Both the position numbers and the translations under genes were made by a program. From Silvimonas amylolytica (lineage in GTDB: Bacteria > Pseudomonadota > Gammaproteobacteria > Burkholderiales > Chitinibacteraceae), in contig NZ_BMLY01000005.1 in the NCBI RefSeq assembly GCF_014645555.1, positions 62,001 to 126,000 on the forward strand: a stretch of 64,000 nucleotides of DNA, in the 5' to 3' direction. The notes under the pieces were generated by a model that was given only the letters and a program-made list of their open reading frames with translations, had not been told where the DNA came from and ran no database searches. Every line of letters begins with the position of its first letter. Positions within the stretch are counted from its first letter, which is position 1. This document shows positions 16,874 to 26,607 of the stretch, one piece after another.

Positions 16874-17950
16874 TCAATGCGGCCCACGCAAAAGCTGCTG
16901 GATCTGCAACAAGCAGGTGACTTCAGCCATGCGCCGGCGCGTGTAGGCGGCCGCCTGGACAAACGGACCTTTCGGTCCAAGCACGGCGGCCAGGCAATGG
17001 TCATAAATCGGGCCGGGGAGAGACCAGCTGACGCTGTGTGCCCCATGAGTCAGTGTCAGTACATCCAGATTGCCTTGCCGGTCCTGGCGGATGATCCGGC
17101 CATCCCGCAAATGAATGGCGATACCCTTTTGGCCACCAGCCGGGCCAGCGTACTTGTTCAGCCAGATATCCGTCGTAATGCCGCTGATACGCCCGTGCAG
17201 ATGGGCTTCTCCTTCAGCAGTGACGAGATCGGTACGCACGATGGGGCGACCAAGGCGATCTTTGGCGTGAGCCAGTTGCAGTTGCAAGGTGTCCTCGCCG
17301 CCCAGCCGGTGAATCAGTTCACGCATGAGTGCCAGCACGTGCGTGCCGGTATCCAGAATGACACCATCCGGGTGTTGTAGTTGGCGTGTGTCGGGTTGGC
17401 CGGTGGCAAAGTTGAGTGCGATGGCTTCGCCCGCGCCGTTGAGTCCGCTGGGCTCCTGTAAAAATCCCTCCAGCCGGGTGATCTCCGGTAGCGCCAGTGC
17501 CAGGTCATGCCCCTGGTGGTCTGCGGGCAGCCAGTGCGGGTCAACCCGGTGGCGTTCAGCGCCAGGCAGCAGCCAGCTGAGGCGGGCCATCCAGTGATCA
17601 AGTGCAAGCACGCGCCGCGCATGCGCGGGGACGGCAATCAGCGAGTTCAGTTGTGCCATTTGCGCCAGACTGGCGACGACGGGTTTTTCGACGCAAATGC
17701 GCGGTACCGGGCTGGCCAGGGCGCTGTGCAATACAGGTAGATGGCTGGTGCTGGATGTCGTGATAAACAGAATATCCAGCGGCCGGCTCAGCAGGTCTTG
17801 CAGGCTGTCGCAGCGCATGACACCCGCCGGGGCACGGGCCGGGTCAGTATCGAATCCGTAACATGGTGTATCTGCCATGCCTAACCGTTGTAGCGCTGGC
17901 AAGTAGGCGGTCTGAACGACCGCGCCCATTCCGGCAAAACCGATCTGCAT
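16874..17950 (-). CDS. Gfo/Idh/MocA family oxidoreductase
   Basis: A 358-residue NAD(P)-dependent sugar or cyclitol dehydrogenase-like protein. The Rossmann start is MQIGFAGMGAVVQTAYLPAL; the family's nucleotide-pocket motif is ICVEKPVVASLAQMAQL, with EKP conserved. The C-terminal domain includes GVILDTGTHVLALMRELIH, matching the usual G-x-x-x-D-x-G-x-H pattern. It is divergent from a glycosyltransferase-like gene (231 bp between starts), so a role in surface sugar synthesis is possible but inferred. Confidence 0.8.
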   Translation of the reverse strand: MQIGFAGMGAVVQTAYLPALQRLGMADTPCYGFDTDPARAPAGVMRCDSLQDLLSRPLDILFITTSSTSHLPVLHSALASPVPRICVEKPVVASLAQMAQLNSLIAVPAHARRVLALDHWMARLSWLLPGAERHRVDPHWLPADHQGHDLALALPEITRLEGFLQEPSGLNGAGEAIALNFATGQPDTRQLQHPDGVILDTGTHVLALMRELIHRLGGEDTLQLQLAHAKDRLGRPIVRTDLVTAEGEAHLHGRISGITTDIWLNKYAGPAGGQKGIAIHLRDGRIIRQDRQGNLDVLTLTHGAHSVSWSLPGPIYDHCLAAVLGPKGPFVQAAAYTRRRMAEVTCLLQIQQLLRGPH

Positions 17951-18181
17951 ATGCTTTTCCTGTTTGTCTGCAAGATGTAACGCACTGCGTCCGACGATAC
18001 CTGGCGGTACAAAATTCTACCGGCGCAGCCATCCACAAGCGCCCTGTATTTATTGATCATATCGCCGGTTGCACCGGCATGCCGCATGACAAAACACCAC
18101 CGCAACATGGTTTGTACGGTGCAGCAACGCGCGTTTCTGTGCGCATCCGTTCCGTAACCTGCTATTGCGTGGAGTCTGGTT

Positions 18182-19156
18182 GTGGTTTTGCCCGGCAAGA
18201 ATACGCACGTTTTTTATGTGCATAGCCCGATCACCTGGTCCTTGGCACAAGCCATTATTGCTCGGCTGGATCGCGCGGATGTCCGTCTGATTGGCGCGCG
18301 TGGCATGGCGGGGCCGGAGATGGATCTGGTGGTGGAGGACGACGGTGGTTTATCCATCGAACAGACCTGCGCCTATCTGCAGCAATTGCTGGGCGTGTGC
18401 CAGCCTGGGCGCGGCCTCGTGCTGTATGTGCCGCACACGGTATTTCTGGCCGGCCAGTTGCTACGCCATAGCGCACGCGTGCAGCAGATTTACTACCTGG
18501 AAGAAGGGCTGACCAGTACGCAACCGGCACGGTTGGCGAACATACCGCCCTTGCTGGCTGATGCCGCGCCACTCTTGCACGCGCTACAACAGCACGGATT
18601 ACTCGATGCACTGCAACTGGACCCATCTGATGTCCTGCAGTTGCCGCATACCCCCAGCATTGCATTTGACTGGCACAACACCCGGTACGGTGGCCGCTTT
18701 GCCTGCTCTGCCGATGCGTTTTCCGGCATGCCTGGCGTGACCCTGCTGGATTTGCCTCGCCATCCACACCTTCAGGCAGCACAACTGGTCAGCTTTGCCA
18801 GCGTGCTTAACCGGTTTGCGCCGGGCACTGCCTCACAAGGGCAACTTGAAGCACGCTGCGCACAACTGCTTTCCATGGCTGAAACTCTGGATGCGCATCA
18901 CGATACACACCAGGCCTTGTTGTTTCGCTTGCACCCACGGGATACCCATGGTTTGCCGCGCTGGTTCTATGACGCATGGCAGCGTTATGCGCGGACCTAC
19001 CCGTGCTGGTGTGAGGTGCATGGCCTGGACGCGCTGGCAGAGCCGGCGTTGCTTAATTTCGCCCGTTATCACGTAGTTGGCCAGAGCGCGCAGAGCAAAT
19101 ATGTCACCGCCTGGTGGGGCGCGACGCGTCTGACGCAGCCGTATCCAGCCTTCTGA
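18182..19156 (+). CDS. Putative GT-B glycosyltransferase with sialyltransferase-type EEG and HP motifs
   Basis: A 324-residue protein starting at GTG 18182 after GGAG. I do not recognise the exact family. The N-terminus (THVFYVHSPITWSLAQAIIA) and a middle YYLEEGLTST look like bacterial sialyl- or polysialyltransferases. In those enzymes a D/E-D/E-G motif holds the catalytic base (here EEG, residues 107-109). An HP motif, which binds the CMP donor (here FRLHPRD, residues 251-252), lies about 140 residues later. A serine-containing VVGQSAQSKYV near the end could be the S motif. There is no signal peptide. It stands alone, divergent from an oxidoreductase. Donor and acceptor are unknown; the motif reading is inference. 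Confidence 0.5.
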   Translation: MVLPGKNTHVFYVHSPITWSLAQAIIARLDRADVRLIGARGMAGPEMDLVVEDDGGLSIEQTCAYLQQLLGVCQPGRGLVLYVPHTVFLAGQLLRHSARVQQIYYLEEGLTSTQPARLANIPPLLADAAPLLHALQQHGLLDALQLDPSDVLQLPHTPSIAFDWHNTRYGGRFACSADAFSGMPGVTLLDLPRHPHLQAAQLVSFASVLNRFAPGTASQGQLEARCAQLLSMAETLDAHHDTHQALLFRLHPRDTHGLPRWFYDAWQRYARTYPCWCEVHGLDALAEPALLNFARYHVVGQSAQSKYVTAWWGATRLTQPYPAF

Positions 19157-19832
19157 TCCCGATCTGCACTGCGCACCACACGCGTCTTGGGTGGCCAATT
19201 GCAATCACATGGCTTGAGTCGTTAATACCACTTTGTGTTGTGTGTATCGAAAAATCGCCTTCGTCGTTCCCGGCGCACGGGGTGAGTTTGATGCAAAATA
19301 CTTTCATGTAGTGAAAGTATTTTGCGGTGTGGCAAAGGCGCATGATGCTCTGCACATTGCGCTTTTCCTGCAACACTTGTTTCCTGCCGTTCGTCGGCAT
19401 ATCAAACATTTCACGAAAGCCTGTAACGTGCACCCGCCTTGTGCGTGGTATCAGCCATGATTTGGTGCAAGTTCCCGTGAATGCTAGGTTTTATGCCATT
19501 TGTAACGACCTTTTTGTGCGCCGCGACGAGGCGTAAATCAATCAGTGGCTGGTATCCGCAGGTTCATTTGTCGCAAGCCGGATACAGCCCGGGCACCGTT
19601 TTTCTGCTCGAACCCGAATTGACAGTTTGAGTCGCTTGTCGCGTAATTGCGTCAAACAAAAAGGCGAGACGACGACGGCTTGCTGGCTGGACGGGGGAGG
19701 CGCCAGCGAGCCGTTGCGCCAAAACAGTAGTAAAAAATATAAGACCACTTGGCCGCTTCATATAAATCAACTCAAAGGCCAAGGGTTGATTTCCCGATAC
19801 GGGAAGAATGCTGATCCAGACAGAGGGCGGCG
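19157..19832. other. 676-bp gene-less interval
   Basis: No reading frame here has convincing protein character or a ribosome site. The only clear structure is the perfect 14-bp-stem hairpin at 19293-19325, described separately. The right end probably holds the promoter for the small membrane-protein gene. Confidence 0.45.
19293..19325. repeat. Perfect inverted repeat, 14-bp arms, 5-nt loop
   Basis: GCAAAATACTTTCA (19293-19306) and TGAAAGTATTTTGC (19312-19325) are exact reverse complements around TGTAG. The A-tract and T-tract lie inside the stem, as in bidirectional terminators, but no gene end is within 130 bp. It could also be an operator. Confidence 0.7.
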
Positions 19833-20282
19833 ATGGAACTGAAATTGCAAGACGGACTGTACCGGGGCGTGCTGGCACTGTTGGCTGGCGTGTTTTTTCT
19901 TTCTTTTGCGTTCTGGCTGATGGTGGCTTGTCGTGTCGACATGCCGCTCGTGCTGGCCGCCCTGGGTACTTGCGCTATCGGCTTTGCCGTGTGGGCGCTG
20001 GGCTGGTTGTCCTCCGCGGAAACCTTCCCGTTCTTGCTGGCGGCGCTCAGCATTATCTGCAGTGCGCTGACCCCGGTTTTTTGCGTGTTATTGCAGCGGC
20101 ACGGCTATGCCGGCCAGCCATGGCCAGATGAAACCGTCCACTGGCACCTTGTATTGCTGATTCCGGTGATGGGCATGGCACTGCGTGATCTTTGGCTGGC
20201 GCAGGAACGCCATCTGCCGGCATCTGATTACAAACCTCATTACGGCACGGCCACAGGCACGGGCTGGTGCGTTTCTCTCTGA
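19833..20282 (+). CDS. Small inner-membrane protein, four predicted helices
   Basis: A 149-residue protein with hydrophobic segments near residues 11-32 (GVLALLAGVFFLSFAFWLMV), 38-58, 65-88 and 103-117 (LVLLIPVMGMALRDLW). The ATG follows GAGGGCGGCG. No family is recognised. It lies about 100 bp upstream of a periplasmic binding protein on the same strand, but nothing ties it to transport. Function unknown. Confidence 0.6.
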   Translation: MELKLQDGLYRGVLALLAGVFFLSFAFWLMVACRVDMPLVLAALGTCAIGFAVWALGWLSSAETFPFLLAALSIICSALTPVFCVLLQRHGYAGQPWPDETVHWHLVLLIPVMGMALRDLWLAQERHLPASDYKPHYGTATGTGWCVSL

Positions 20283-20383
20283 TTTTCCTCTGATTTTTCG
20301 CTCGTTTTACCGTTTAGCCACGGCCCGTTTCCAGGCCGGGTAGCCCTTGTTTTGCCCTTCATTTGCCGCAGGAGACTCAAGCC

Positions 20384-21502
20384 ATGAAGCGACTGATGTG
20401 TGCAATGCTTGCCACGCTGGCTTTCAATGCCCGTGCGGATATCAATATCGGTGAATCCGTGCCGACCACGGGTCTGGCCAGCGTCACTGGCAAGGCGCTT
20501 GCGGTGGGTGCATCCATTTATTTTGGTCGGGTCAATGCGCAGGGGGGTGTCAATGGCGAACCCATCAACCTGATCACGCGGGATGACAACTATGATCCAG
20601 CGCGGACCATGGCCAATACCCGTGAGTTGATCGACAAAGAAAACGTGGTGGCGCTGGTGGGTTATTACGGGACGGCGCCACTCCAGCAGTTGTTGCAATC
20701 CAAAGCGCTTGAAAATGCGGGGGTACCGTTGGTTGGTGCGTATACCGGCGCTGAAAGCGTGCGCAATCCGGGCAGCCAGTATTTCTTCCAGACCCGTGCG
20801 GGTTATAGCCAGGAAGTCGAAAAGATTGTGGTGTTGCTCCATCGCTCGCTGGGGATTAAACGCATTGCCGTGCTGGCTCAGAAAGACAGTTTTGGTGAAG
20901 CAGGTTACACCGCGATCAAGGCCGAACTGGCACGCCATAACATGCAACTGGCGGGCGAAGCCTGGTATGACCGCAACACGGGCGACACGGCAGCTGCGGC
21001 CACTGATCTGGCCAGGCTCAATCCGGAAGCGGTGATCATGGTGGCGATCTCCAAACCTGCTGCAACCTTCACCAGGCAGTTCAAGGCTGCGGGTGGTACG
21101 TCGCAACTGTATGGGTTGTCGGCCATCCAGTTTGATGAAGTCACCCGCCAGGCCGGTCTGAACGTGGCCCATGGGCTGGGGCTGTCCCAGGTATTCCCGG
21201 CACCGACCAATGCCCAGCTCAAGATCGTGCGTGATTTCCAGCAAGATGCCGATGCATTTCTCAAGTCAGGCGAATATCCCAGTTATGCCTTGCTGGAGGG
21301 GTATATCTCTGCCCGTATCCTGACCGAGGCGCTACGGCGTGCAGGCAAGAACCCGACGCGTGCCACGGTCTATCAGGCGCTCAATGACATGAAACGGTAT
21401 GACCTGGGGGGTTACATCGTGGATTTCAGCGACAAAAAGCGTTTGGGTTCCGGTTTTGTAGAACTGACCATGATTTCTGCCACAGGCACGCTCACGCGCT
21501 AG
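20384..21502 (+). CDS. Periplasmic binding protein, branched-chain amino-acid type
   Basis: A 372-residue type-I periplasmic-binding-fold protein (Peripla_BP_6). The signal peptide is MKRLMCAMLATLAFNARA. The mature protein begins with INIGESVPTTGLASVTGKAL and shows family landmarks: INLITRDDNYDPARTMANTR, VALVGYYGTAPLQQLL, FQTRAGYSQEVEKIVVLL and KRIAVLAQKDSFGEAGYTAI. It would bind an amino acid or similar small acid. No permease or ATPase gene is adjacent, so it is an orphan receptor or serves a distant transporter or sensor. ATG 20384 follows GGAGA. Confidence 0.85.
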   Translation: MKRLMCAMLATLAFNARADINIGESVPTTGLASVTGKALAVGASIYFGRVNAQGGVNGEPINLITRDDNYDPARTMANTRELIDKENVVALVGYYGTAPLQQLLQSKALENAGVPLVGAYTGAESVRNPGSQYFFQTRAGYSQEVEKIVVLLHRSLGIKRIAVLAQKDSFGEAGYTAIKAELARHNMQLAGEAWYDRNTGDTAAAATDLARLNPEAVIMVAISKPAATFTRQFKAAGGTSQLYGLSAIQFDEVTRQAGLNVAHGLGLSQVFPAPTNAQLKIVRDFQQDADAFLKSGEYPSYALLEGYISARILTEALRRAGKNPTRATVYQALNDMKRYDLGGYIVDFSDKKRLGSGFVELTMISATGTLTR

Positions 21503-21587
21503 CGCGTCCGTTTTCGCCGTAAACCTTGTTGTACGCGTTGTAGAAGTAGAAGTGCATTTGCTCTGACTCCCAACAATGCAGTTACTC

Positions 21588-21613
21588 AGGCCCGCGTAGT
21601 GCGGGCCTTTTTT
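21588..21613 (+). terminator. Terminator after the binding protein
   Basis: AGGCCCGC pairs with GCGGGCCT across GTAGT, followed by a T-run. Confidence 0.85.
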
Positions 21614-21637
21614 CTTTTTCAATTGCTGATCAACGGC

Positions 21638-24361
21638 TTAACCGGTCTGTGCGTCTTGATGATGCCAGTCATGCCAGGTGCGTTGCCAATCACGCATGGG
21701 CACAGGTCGGCCCAGCAGGTACCCCTGGAAAGCCCGGCAATCCATACTGGTCAGATACACCAGTTGATCTTGTGTTTCCACGCCTTCGGCGATCACCTGC
21801 AAACCCAGTGAGCGACCAATACCAACAATGGCGCGGACAATGGCGGCGTCGTTGCCACTGCTCATGAGGTCGCGGACAAAGCTCTGGTCGATCTTGATCT
21901 GGTCCAGCGGGAGTTGCTTGAGATAAGACAGTGACGAGAACCCGGTGCCAAAGTCATCCAGTGAGAACGTCACACCCAGTTGGCGAATCTGCTGCATGCG
22001 TTCGACCACTTCGCCGACCTTCTCCAGCACCACGCTCTCTGTGAGCTCCAGTTGCAGCCGCGCCGGGTTGGCGCCTGTGGCCTCTAGCGCACTGCGTACT
22101 CGTGCCGCGAAATCCGGCCGGTGAAACTGCCTGGCGCTGACATTGATGGCAATTTTCAGATCACGCGTTTGGGGTTGCTGGGCCCAGCGCACCAGTTGTT
22201 CGCATGCGGTATGTAGCACCCACTGGCCCAGCCGCAGGATCAGCCCGGTTTCCTCGGCGACCGGAATAAACACGGCGGGCGAGACGGCCGGATGGTGTTC
22301 CGGGGACCAGCGCAACAATGCCTCCGCGCCCAACAAACCATGATCCAGACTGAATTGCGGCTGATAATACAGCTGGAACTCGGCCCGGTTCAGCCCACCC
22401 CGCAAGGCGGACTCCAGAGACGAGCGGGTGTCGATTACATCTTGCAGCGCCGGGCTGAACAAACAAAAAGCGTTACGCCCGGCGGCTTTGGCCTGATACA
22501 GCGCGACATCAGCTTGTTTGAGCAGGGTCCGCATTTCGGTGTCTTGCCCCTGAAACAGCGTGACGCCAATGCTCGACGTGCTATGAAAGGGCAGATCATC
22601 GTCCTGCAATGGCCAGGTCTGATCCAGCGCGGCGCGGATAATCTCGGTGCGGGTTTCGGCATGATGATGTGCGATCGCATGGTCATGCCCCAGGTTTTCC
22701 AGGATAACCACGTATTCATCACCGCCCAGGCGGCAGACCATGCCAGATGACTCTACGGTTTGCATCAGCCGCTGGGCCACGGCCACTAGCAAGCGATCAC
22801 CAATCTCATGACCGCGCGTGTCGTTCAGTAGTTTGAAGTTGTCCAGATCGAGGATCATCAACCCGCCAAACTGGCCAGAATGACCACTGGCTTCCAATGC
22901 CTGATCCAGTTTGTCCATCAACAGACGGCGGTTGGGCAGGCCGGTCAGTGAGTCAAAATAAGCCAGATGACGAATCTGTTCCTCGGCCGCTTTACGTTCG
23001 CTGATGTCATGCACAACCATTTGCAATAGCGGGTGCCCATCCAGCATCAGGCTGGTCATCAGCACTTCTACCGGAAACGGCGCGCCGGTATCGAGGCGTT
23101 TGTAGACCCATTCAACACGGATATTCCCGTCCCGCCGCAACTGCGCCAGGCATTGATCGCGTTTCATCCAGGAGGGCGTGCCATCCGGCTGGATCGGGGG
23201 CCACAGATCATCCGGGGCGGTTTGCATCAGTTCTGCGCGTGATCGTGCCCCCATCAGGCGGATGGCCGCAGGGTTGCAGTCGATCATGTGGTAGTCCTTG
23301 TCGCGCAGCCACACGGCATCAATGGTGGCTTCATGCAGCGTACGAAACCGTGTTTCAGAGCGTAGTAATTCTTCACGGCTCGTACTCAGCGCTTCAATCG
23401 ACTCCAGTTCAGCCAGCCGGGTGCGATAAGCATGCCGTGTGATCAGAATGCTGATGATCGAGAAAATCAGCGATAACAGCAGCGCTGCGATGACTTCCTG
23501 GCGCCAGGAGGCCAGGTAATCCTCGGTGGCCTGCCCGACAAAAATGAACAACGGTTGGCCATCCACTGGCCGGAATGACATGCGCCGGCGCGTGCTGTCC
23601 AGCTTGACCACGGTTTCATACGTCGCACCTTCCGGATGCCCGTGGACGAAATCTGCGGTGGTTTGCGAGACAATGGCCCGGCCATCGGGCGTATTCATGG
23701 TTGGGACTGAGGGCAGCCGGAACCAGGCTCGCAGTTCTTTATCGCGCATGGAAATCATGCCATGCGGACCAAGGTCAAACGGGTGATAGAGGCTGTTGAA
23801 CCAGTCCAGGGGCAGCAGCGCATAAACAATGCCGGCGAACGCACCGTCTGGTGTGGTAATCCGCCGTGCAATGGCCATCGACCAGGCGCCCGTCACGCGG
23901 CTGACGACTGAATCTGAAATTTGTGCTTCACGCGTGTTGTGCGCTGCCAGTCGCTGGAACAACTCGCGGTCAGACACATTGCGCGCCGGGCCGGGCGGCA
24001 CTTTGTCGCCATACAAGACCTGGCCGTGCGCATCCGTGACGCGCAGCCCTTCGACTTCCGGAATCAACTGGTGCTGAGCGTAGATAAACCGGTTGAGCGA
24101 TTCGGCGTCGATAGCGCCATGCGCCAGTTGGCGTTCTGTCTCGGTGGCGATGGAAAACAACCCGACATCAATTTTCTTGAGGGTGCCAGAGACATTGATG
24201 GCCAGCGACTGCGCCAGATTCTGTGTTGCCTGGACGGCCTGGCGTTCGTACTGCTGATGGCTTTGCCAAAGCGCTGCGGCCACCAGGACATAGACAAACG
24301 CATTCAACAGCACTAAGCCGGCGACGAGTCTGCTGACCAACGGGCTCCTTGGAGCGGTCAT
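21638..24361 (-). CDS. Membrane CACHE-PAS-GGDEF-EAL protein with a GGDEY cyclase site
   Basis: A 907-residue protein. Membrane segments near residues 10-32 and about 290-312 enclose a CACHE-like periplasmic sensor (VEGLRVTDAHGQVLYGDKVP ... FAGIVYALLPLDWFNSLY). A PAS domain follows (FRTLHEATIDAVWLRDKDY ... VVHDISERKAAEEQ), then a cyclase domain (DSLTGLPNRR ... LDLDNFKLLND). Its signature reads GGDEY at residue 546 instead of GGDEF, and the RxxD inhibitory site is absent (ESSG). The EAL domain keeps EALLRW (residue 680) and DDFGTGFSS, so phosphodiesterase activity is likely; cyclase activity is doubtful. The hairpin before its start separates it from the chemoreceptor upstream. Confidence 0.92.
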   Translation of the reverse strand: MTAPRSPLVSRLVAGLVLLNAFVYVLVAAALWQSHQQYERQAVQATQNLAQSLAINVSGTLKKIDVGLFSIATETERQLAHGAIDAESLNRFIYAQHQLIPEVEGLRVTDAHGQVLYGDKVPPGPARNVSDRELFQRLAAHNTREAQISDSVVSRVTGAWSMAIARRITTPDGAFAGIVYALLPLDWFNSLYHPFDLGPHGMISMRDKELRAWFRLPSVPTMNTPDGRAIVSQTTADFVHGHPEGATYETVVKLDSTRRRMSFRPVDGQPLFIFVGQATEDYLASWRQEVIAALLLSLIFSIISILITRHAYRTRLAELESIEALSTSREELLRSETRFRTLHEATIDAVWLRDKDYHMIDCNPAAIRLMGARSRAELMQTAPDDLWPPIQPDGTPSWMKRDQCLAQLRRDGNIRVEWVYKRLDTGAPFPVEVLMTSLMLDGHPLLQMVVHDISERKAAEEQIRHLAYFDSLTGLPNRRLLMDKLDQALEASGHSGQFGGLMILDLDNFKLLNDTRGHEIGDRLLVAVAQRLMQTVESSGMVCRLGGDEYVVILENLGHDHAIAHHHAETRTEIIRAALDQTWPLQDDDLPFHSTSSIGVTLFQGQDTEMRTLLKQADVALYQAKAAGRNAFCLFSPALQDVIDTRSSLESALRGGLNRAEFQLYYQPQFSLDHGLLGAEALLRWSPEHHPAVSPAVFIPVAEETGLILRLGQWVLHTACEQLVRWAQQPQTRDLKIAINVSARQFHRPDFAARVRSALEATGANPARLQLELTESVVLEKVGEVVERMQQIRQLGVTFSLDDFGTGFSSLSYLKQLPLDQIKIDQSFVRDLMSSGNDAAIVRAIVGIGRSLGLQVIAEGVETQDQLVYLTSMDCRAFQGYLLGRPVPMRDWQRTWHDWHHQDAQTG

Positions 24362-24482
24362 GGCGGGCGCTTTCTGGTTATGGCTCAGAGAAGGTGGGCC
24401 TGAACCTGTTATAGCACAGCACTTTTGGCGATGCGGGAGGTGGGCAGGGCCCTGTCATGGGCAGGCAGATGAACCCGACCCA

Positions 24483-24516
24483 AAGGCCCGCAGGCAATTT
24501 TTTGCCCACGGGCCTT
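24483..24516. terminator. Hairpin terminator between chemoreceptor and CACHE-PAS-GGDEF-EAL genes
   Basis: AAGGCCCG pairs with CGGGCCTT, with an inner GGCAA/TTGCC stem. It ends the chemoreceptor transcript on the minus strand. Confidence 0.65.
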
Positions 24517-24593
24517 CGTACGCCAGGTCTTTCTGTCACGCCGGGAAACCTGTTATCAATGAGATAGATAGCCGTGTTATGTGACAAAACGGC

Positions 24594-26213
24594 TCAAGAT
24601 GCTAGTCGATACCGCCCGATTTCCGACGTCAGGCGGGACACAATCTGCTGCAGGGCATCCGCAGAACGCGCGGTACTCTGGGCAGATTCGCTGTTGTGCT
24701 CGGTCATTTGCGCCACGTTTTCCACCTGATTGGCGATCACATTGCTGGCGGCGCTTTGTTCGGCAATCGCATTCGTAATCTGTCCAACCAGTTCTACGGC
24801 GGTACTGGATGACTGGCGAATGGTTGAGATCGAACTTTCTGCCTGGGCCGCCCGTTCGACCGCGCTGCGGGCAATTTCCACTGCATCGACCATTTGTGTG
24901 TTGGCATCGTGGCTGGTGCTTTGCATCTGTTGCACGATGGTACGGATCTCGATGGCGGATGAAGCCGTGCGTTCTGCCAGCTTGCGCACTTCATCGGCTA
25001 CCACGGCAAACCCCCGCCCGGCATCTCCGGCGCGGGCGGCTTCAATGGCGGCGTTCAGGGCCAGCAGATTGGTCTGGTCGGCGACGTCTTTGATGACTTG
25101 CAAAACCGAGTCGACTTGCTGGCTGCTGGTTTGCACCTCACCCACCTTGCCGGCTGCCGCTTCGATCGTGCGCTGGATATTGCGCATGTCGCTGGTGGTC
25201 TGGCCGATCACGCGCTCGCCTTCACTTGCCAGCGCGCCAGAGCGGCTGGATGCATCTGCGGCCTGGCGAGCCTGCTCTGACACATGGTTGATACTCACAG
25301 TCACCTCCTGCACGGCAGCCGCCATATTGCTGGCGGCATCGCTTTGCTGGACTGAACTGGTGGCCACCGCGTTGGCCGCACCTGACATGCTGCTGGCCAT
25401 GGTCGATACCTCACCGGTGGCCGCCAGGATTTTTTGCATGCTGTCTTCTACCGTGCCCAGCAAATGATTGATTGCCGAGGCCGTACGGCCGATTTCATCA
25501 TGTGAACTGGAGTGGGAACGGCGGGTGAAATCCAGCGTCTGTGCAATACCGGTGACCAGATTCTGCAAGCCGGAAATCTGCGCAGTGATGCTGCGGTACA
25601 GCCAGATGCCAATCACCAGCATGGCCAGGATGGCCACGGCGCTCACGCTGGTCAAAATCACCCGGGAACTGGCAATGGTGCTGTACGCAGCGTCTTTGGC
25701 GGCGTTGCCAAGGCTGTCGTTGTAATCCGTCCAGGCATCAAGACGTGTCGACAGTTTTTCTGCCAATGGTGCGGCCTGGTCCTGGAAAACACGGCGTGAT
25801 TCATCCATCCGCGCAGCATCAACGCCCACCGCGTATTTGCGCGCCAGCCCAGCCCACTGGTTGTACAAGGCCAGGTTTTCATCCAGCCCGGCTTGATCTT
25901 TGTCGTCCGAGATCATGCCGTCATCTTTGTACTTCTTGAACAGGCCATCGATCTCGGCCAGTTGCTGGGTCAAGCGCTGATCACGCTGGGTCTGGTCGCC
26001 TTCAAAATAAAGCCGCTGTACCGCTGCCAACCGGGCGCGTCCGACCGCTGTTTTGATTCTGAAAATAAGCGTTTCGCTGGGGACCGTGTTTTCCGCAATG
26101 TCGTACACATTGCTCTTTAGATGACTGAAGGCGACAAAAGAACAGACAGAGACAATAACAAGGCCCGCCACCGCAAGGGCGAGCAAAGCGGCAATGCGCG
26201 TACTGATCTTCAT
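24594..26213 (-). CDS. Methyl-accepting chemotaxis protein
   Basis: A 539-residue chemoreceptor. TM1 spans residues 8-30 ([20 protein letters not shown]). A four-helix-bundle-type periplasmic domain of about 160 residues follows, then TM2 near 190-212 and a HAMP domain. The signalling domain has the invariant hairpin tip [19 protein letters not shown] followed by [17 protein letters not shown]. The C-terminus (GRYRLAS) has no CheR-tethering pentapeptide. ATG 26213 was chosen because it starts the KISTRIA membrane segment and follows AGGA; an extension to 26294 has no membrane-anchor character. The ligand is unknown. Confidence 0.92.
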   Translation of the reverse strand: MKISTRIAALLALAVAGLVIVSVCSFVAFSHLKSNVYDIAENTVPSETLIFRIKTAVGRARLAAVQRLYFEGDQTQRDQRLTQQLAEIDGLFKKYKDDGMISDDKDQAGLDENLALYNQWAGLARKYAVGVDAARMDESRRVFQDQAAPLAEKLSTRLDAWTDYNDSLGNAAKDAAYSTIASSRVILTSVSAVAILAMLVIGIWLYRSITAQISGLQNLVTGIAQTLDFTRRSHSSSHDEIGRTASAINHLLGTVEDSMQKILAATGEVSTMASSMSGAANAVATSSVQQSDAASNMAAAVQEVTVSINHVSEQARQAADASSRSGALASEGERVIGQTTSDMRNIQRTIEAAAGKVGEVQTSSQQVDSVLQVIKDVADQTNLLALNAAIEAARAGDAGRGFAVVADEVRKLAERTASSAIEIRTIVQQMQSTSHDANTQMVDAVEIARSAVERAAQAESSISTIRQSSSTAVELVGQITNAIAEQSAASNVIANQVENVAQMTEHNSESAQSTARSADALQQIVSRLTSEIGRYRLAS

Positions 26214-26607
26214 GGCTTGATCCTGAAAACGTTGGTCCGGATATCGGTGACAGTCAAGGCACGTGAATGCGGCAACCCAGAGACAGCCATACAACGGCGC
26301 GGGCGCGTTTTATGAACGGTTATGCATTGGTTCTAGGCAATTGCGCAGAATTTGCCAGGGGAGACAAGCGGCACGTACTGCAATCTGTCTGAAACAGGAA
26401 AAAGAAGCGTATGGCGGGCTGTCAGGCCGCATTGAAAAAGGAATTTACCCCGCAAAACCAGGGATTTGGCAGTGCTGGATTATCAACACAGAGGAATCAG
26501 TGAAACAACGGTTTGGTAGTTTTTCTACGTAATTGAGTTACGTATTATGAGCACCAATGTCGGAAACAAAACAACGACAGCTCAACATCAATCTACGGAG
26601 AAACATC
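26214..26607. other. Divergent control region between chemoreceptor and small repeat protein
   Basis: About 390 bp with no supportable gene. It includes the inverted repeat at 26526-26544 near the right end and a -10-like TATTAT at 26543. Confidence 0.45.
26526..26544. promoter_or_regulatory. Inverted repeat upstream of the small secreted repeat protein
   Basis: TACGTAA and TTACGTA are exact reverse complements separated by TTGAG, and overlap the -10-like TATTAT. Likely an operator; the regulator is unknown. Confidence 0.5.
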
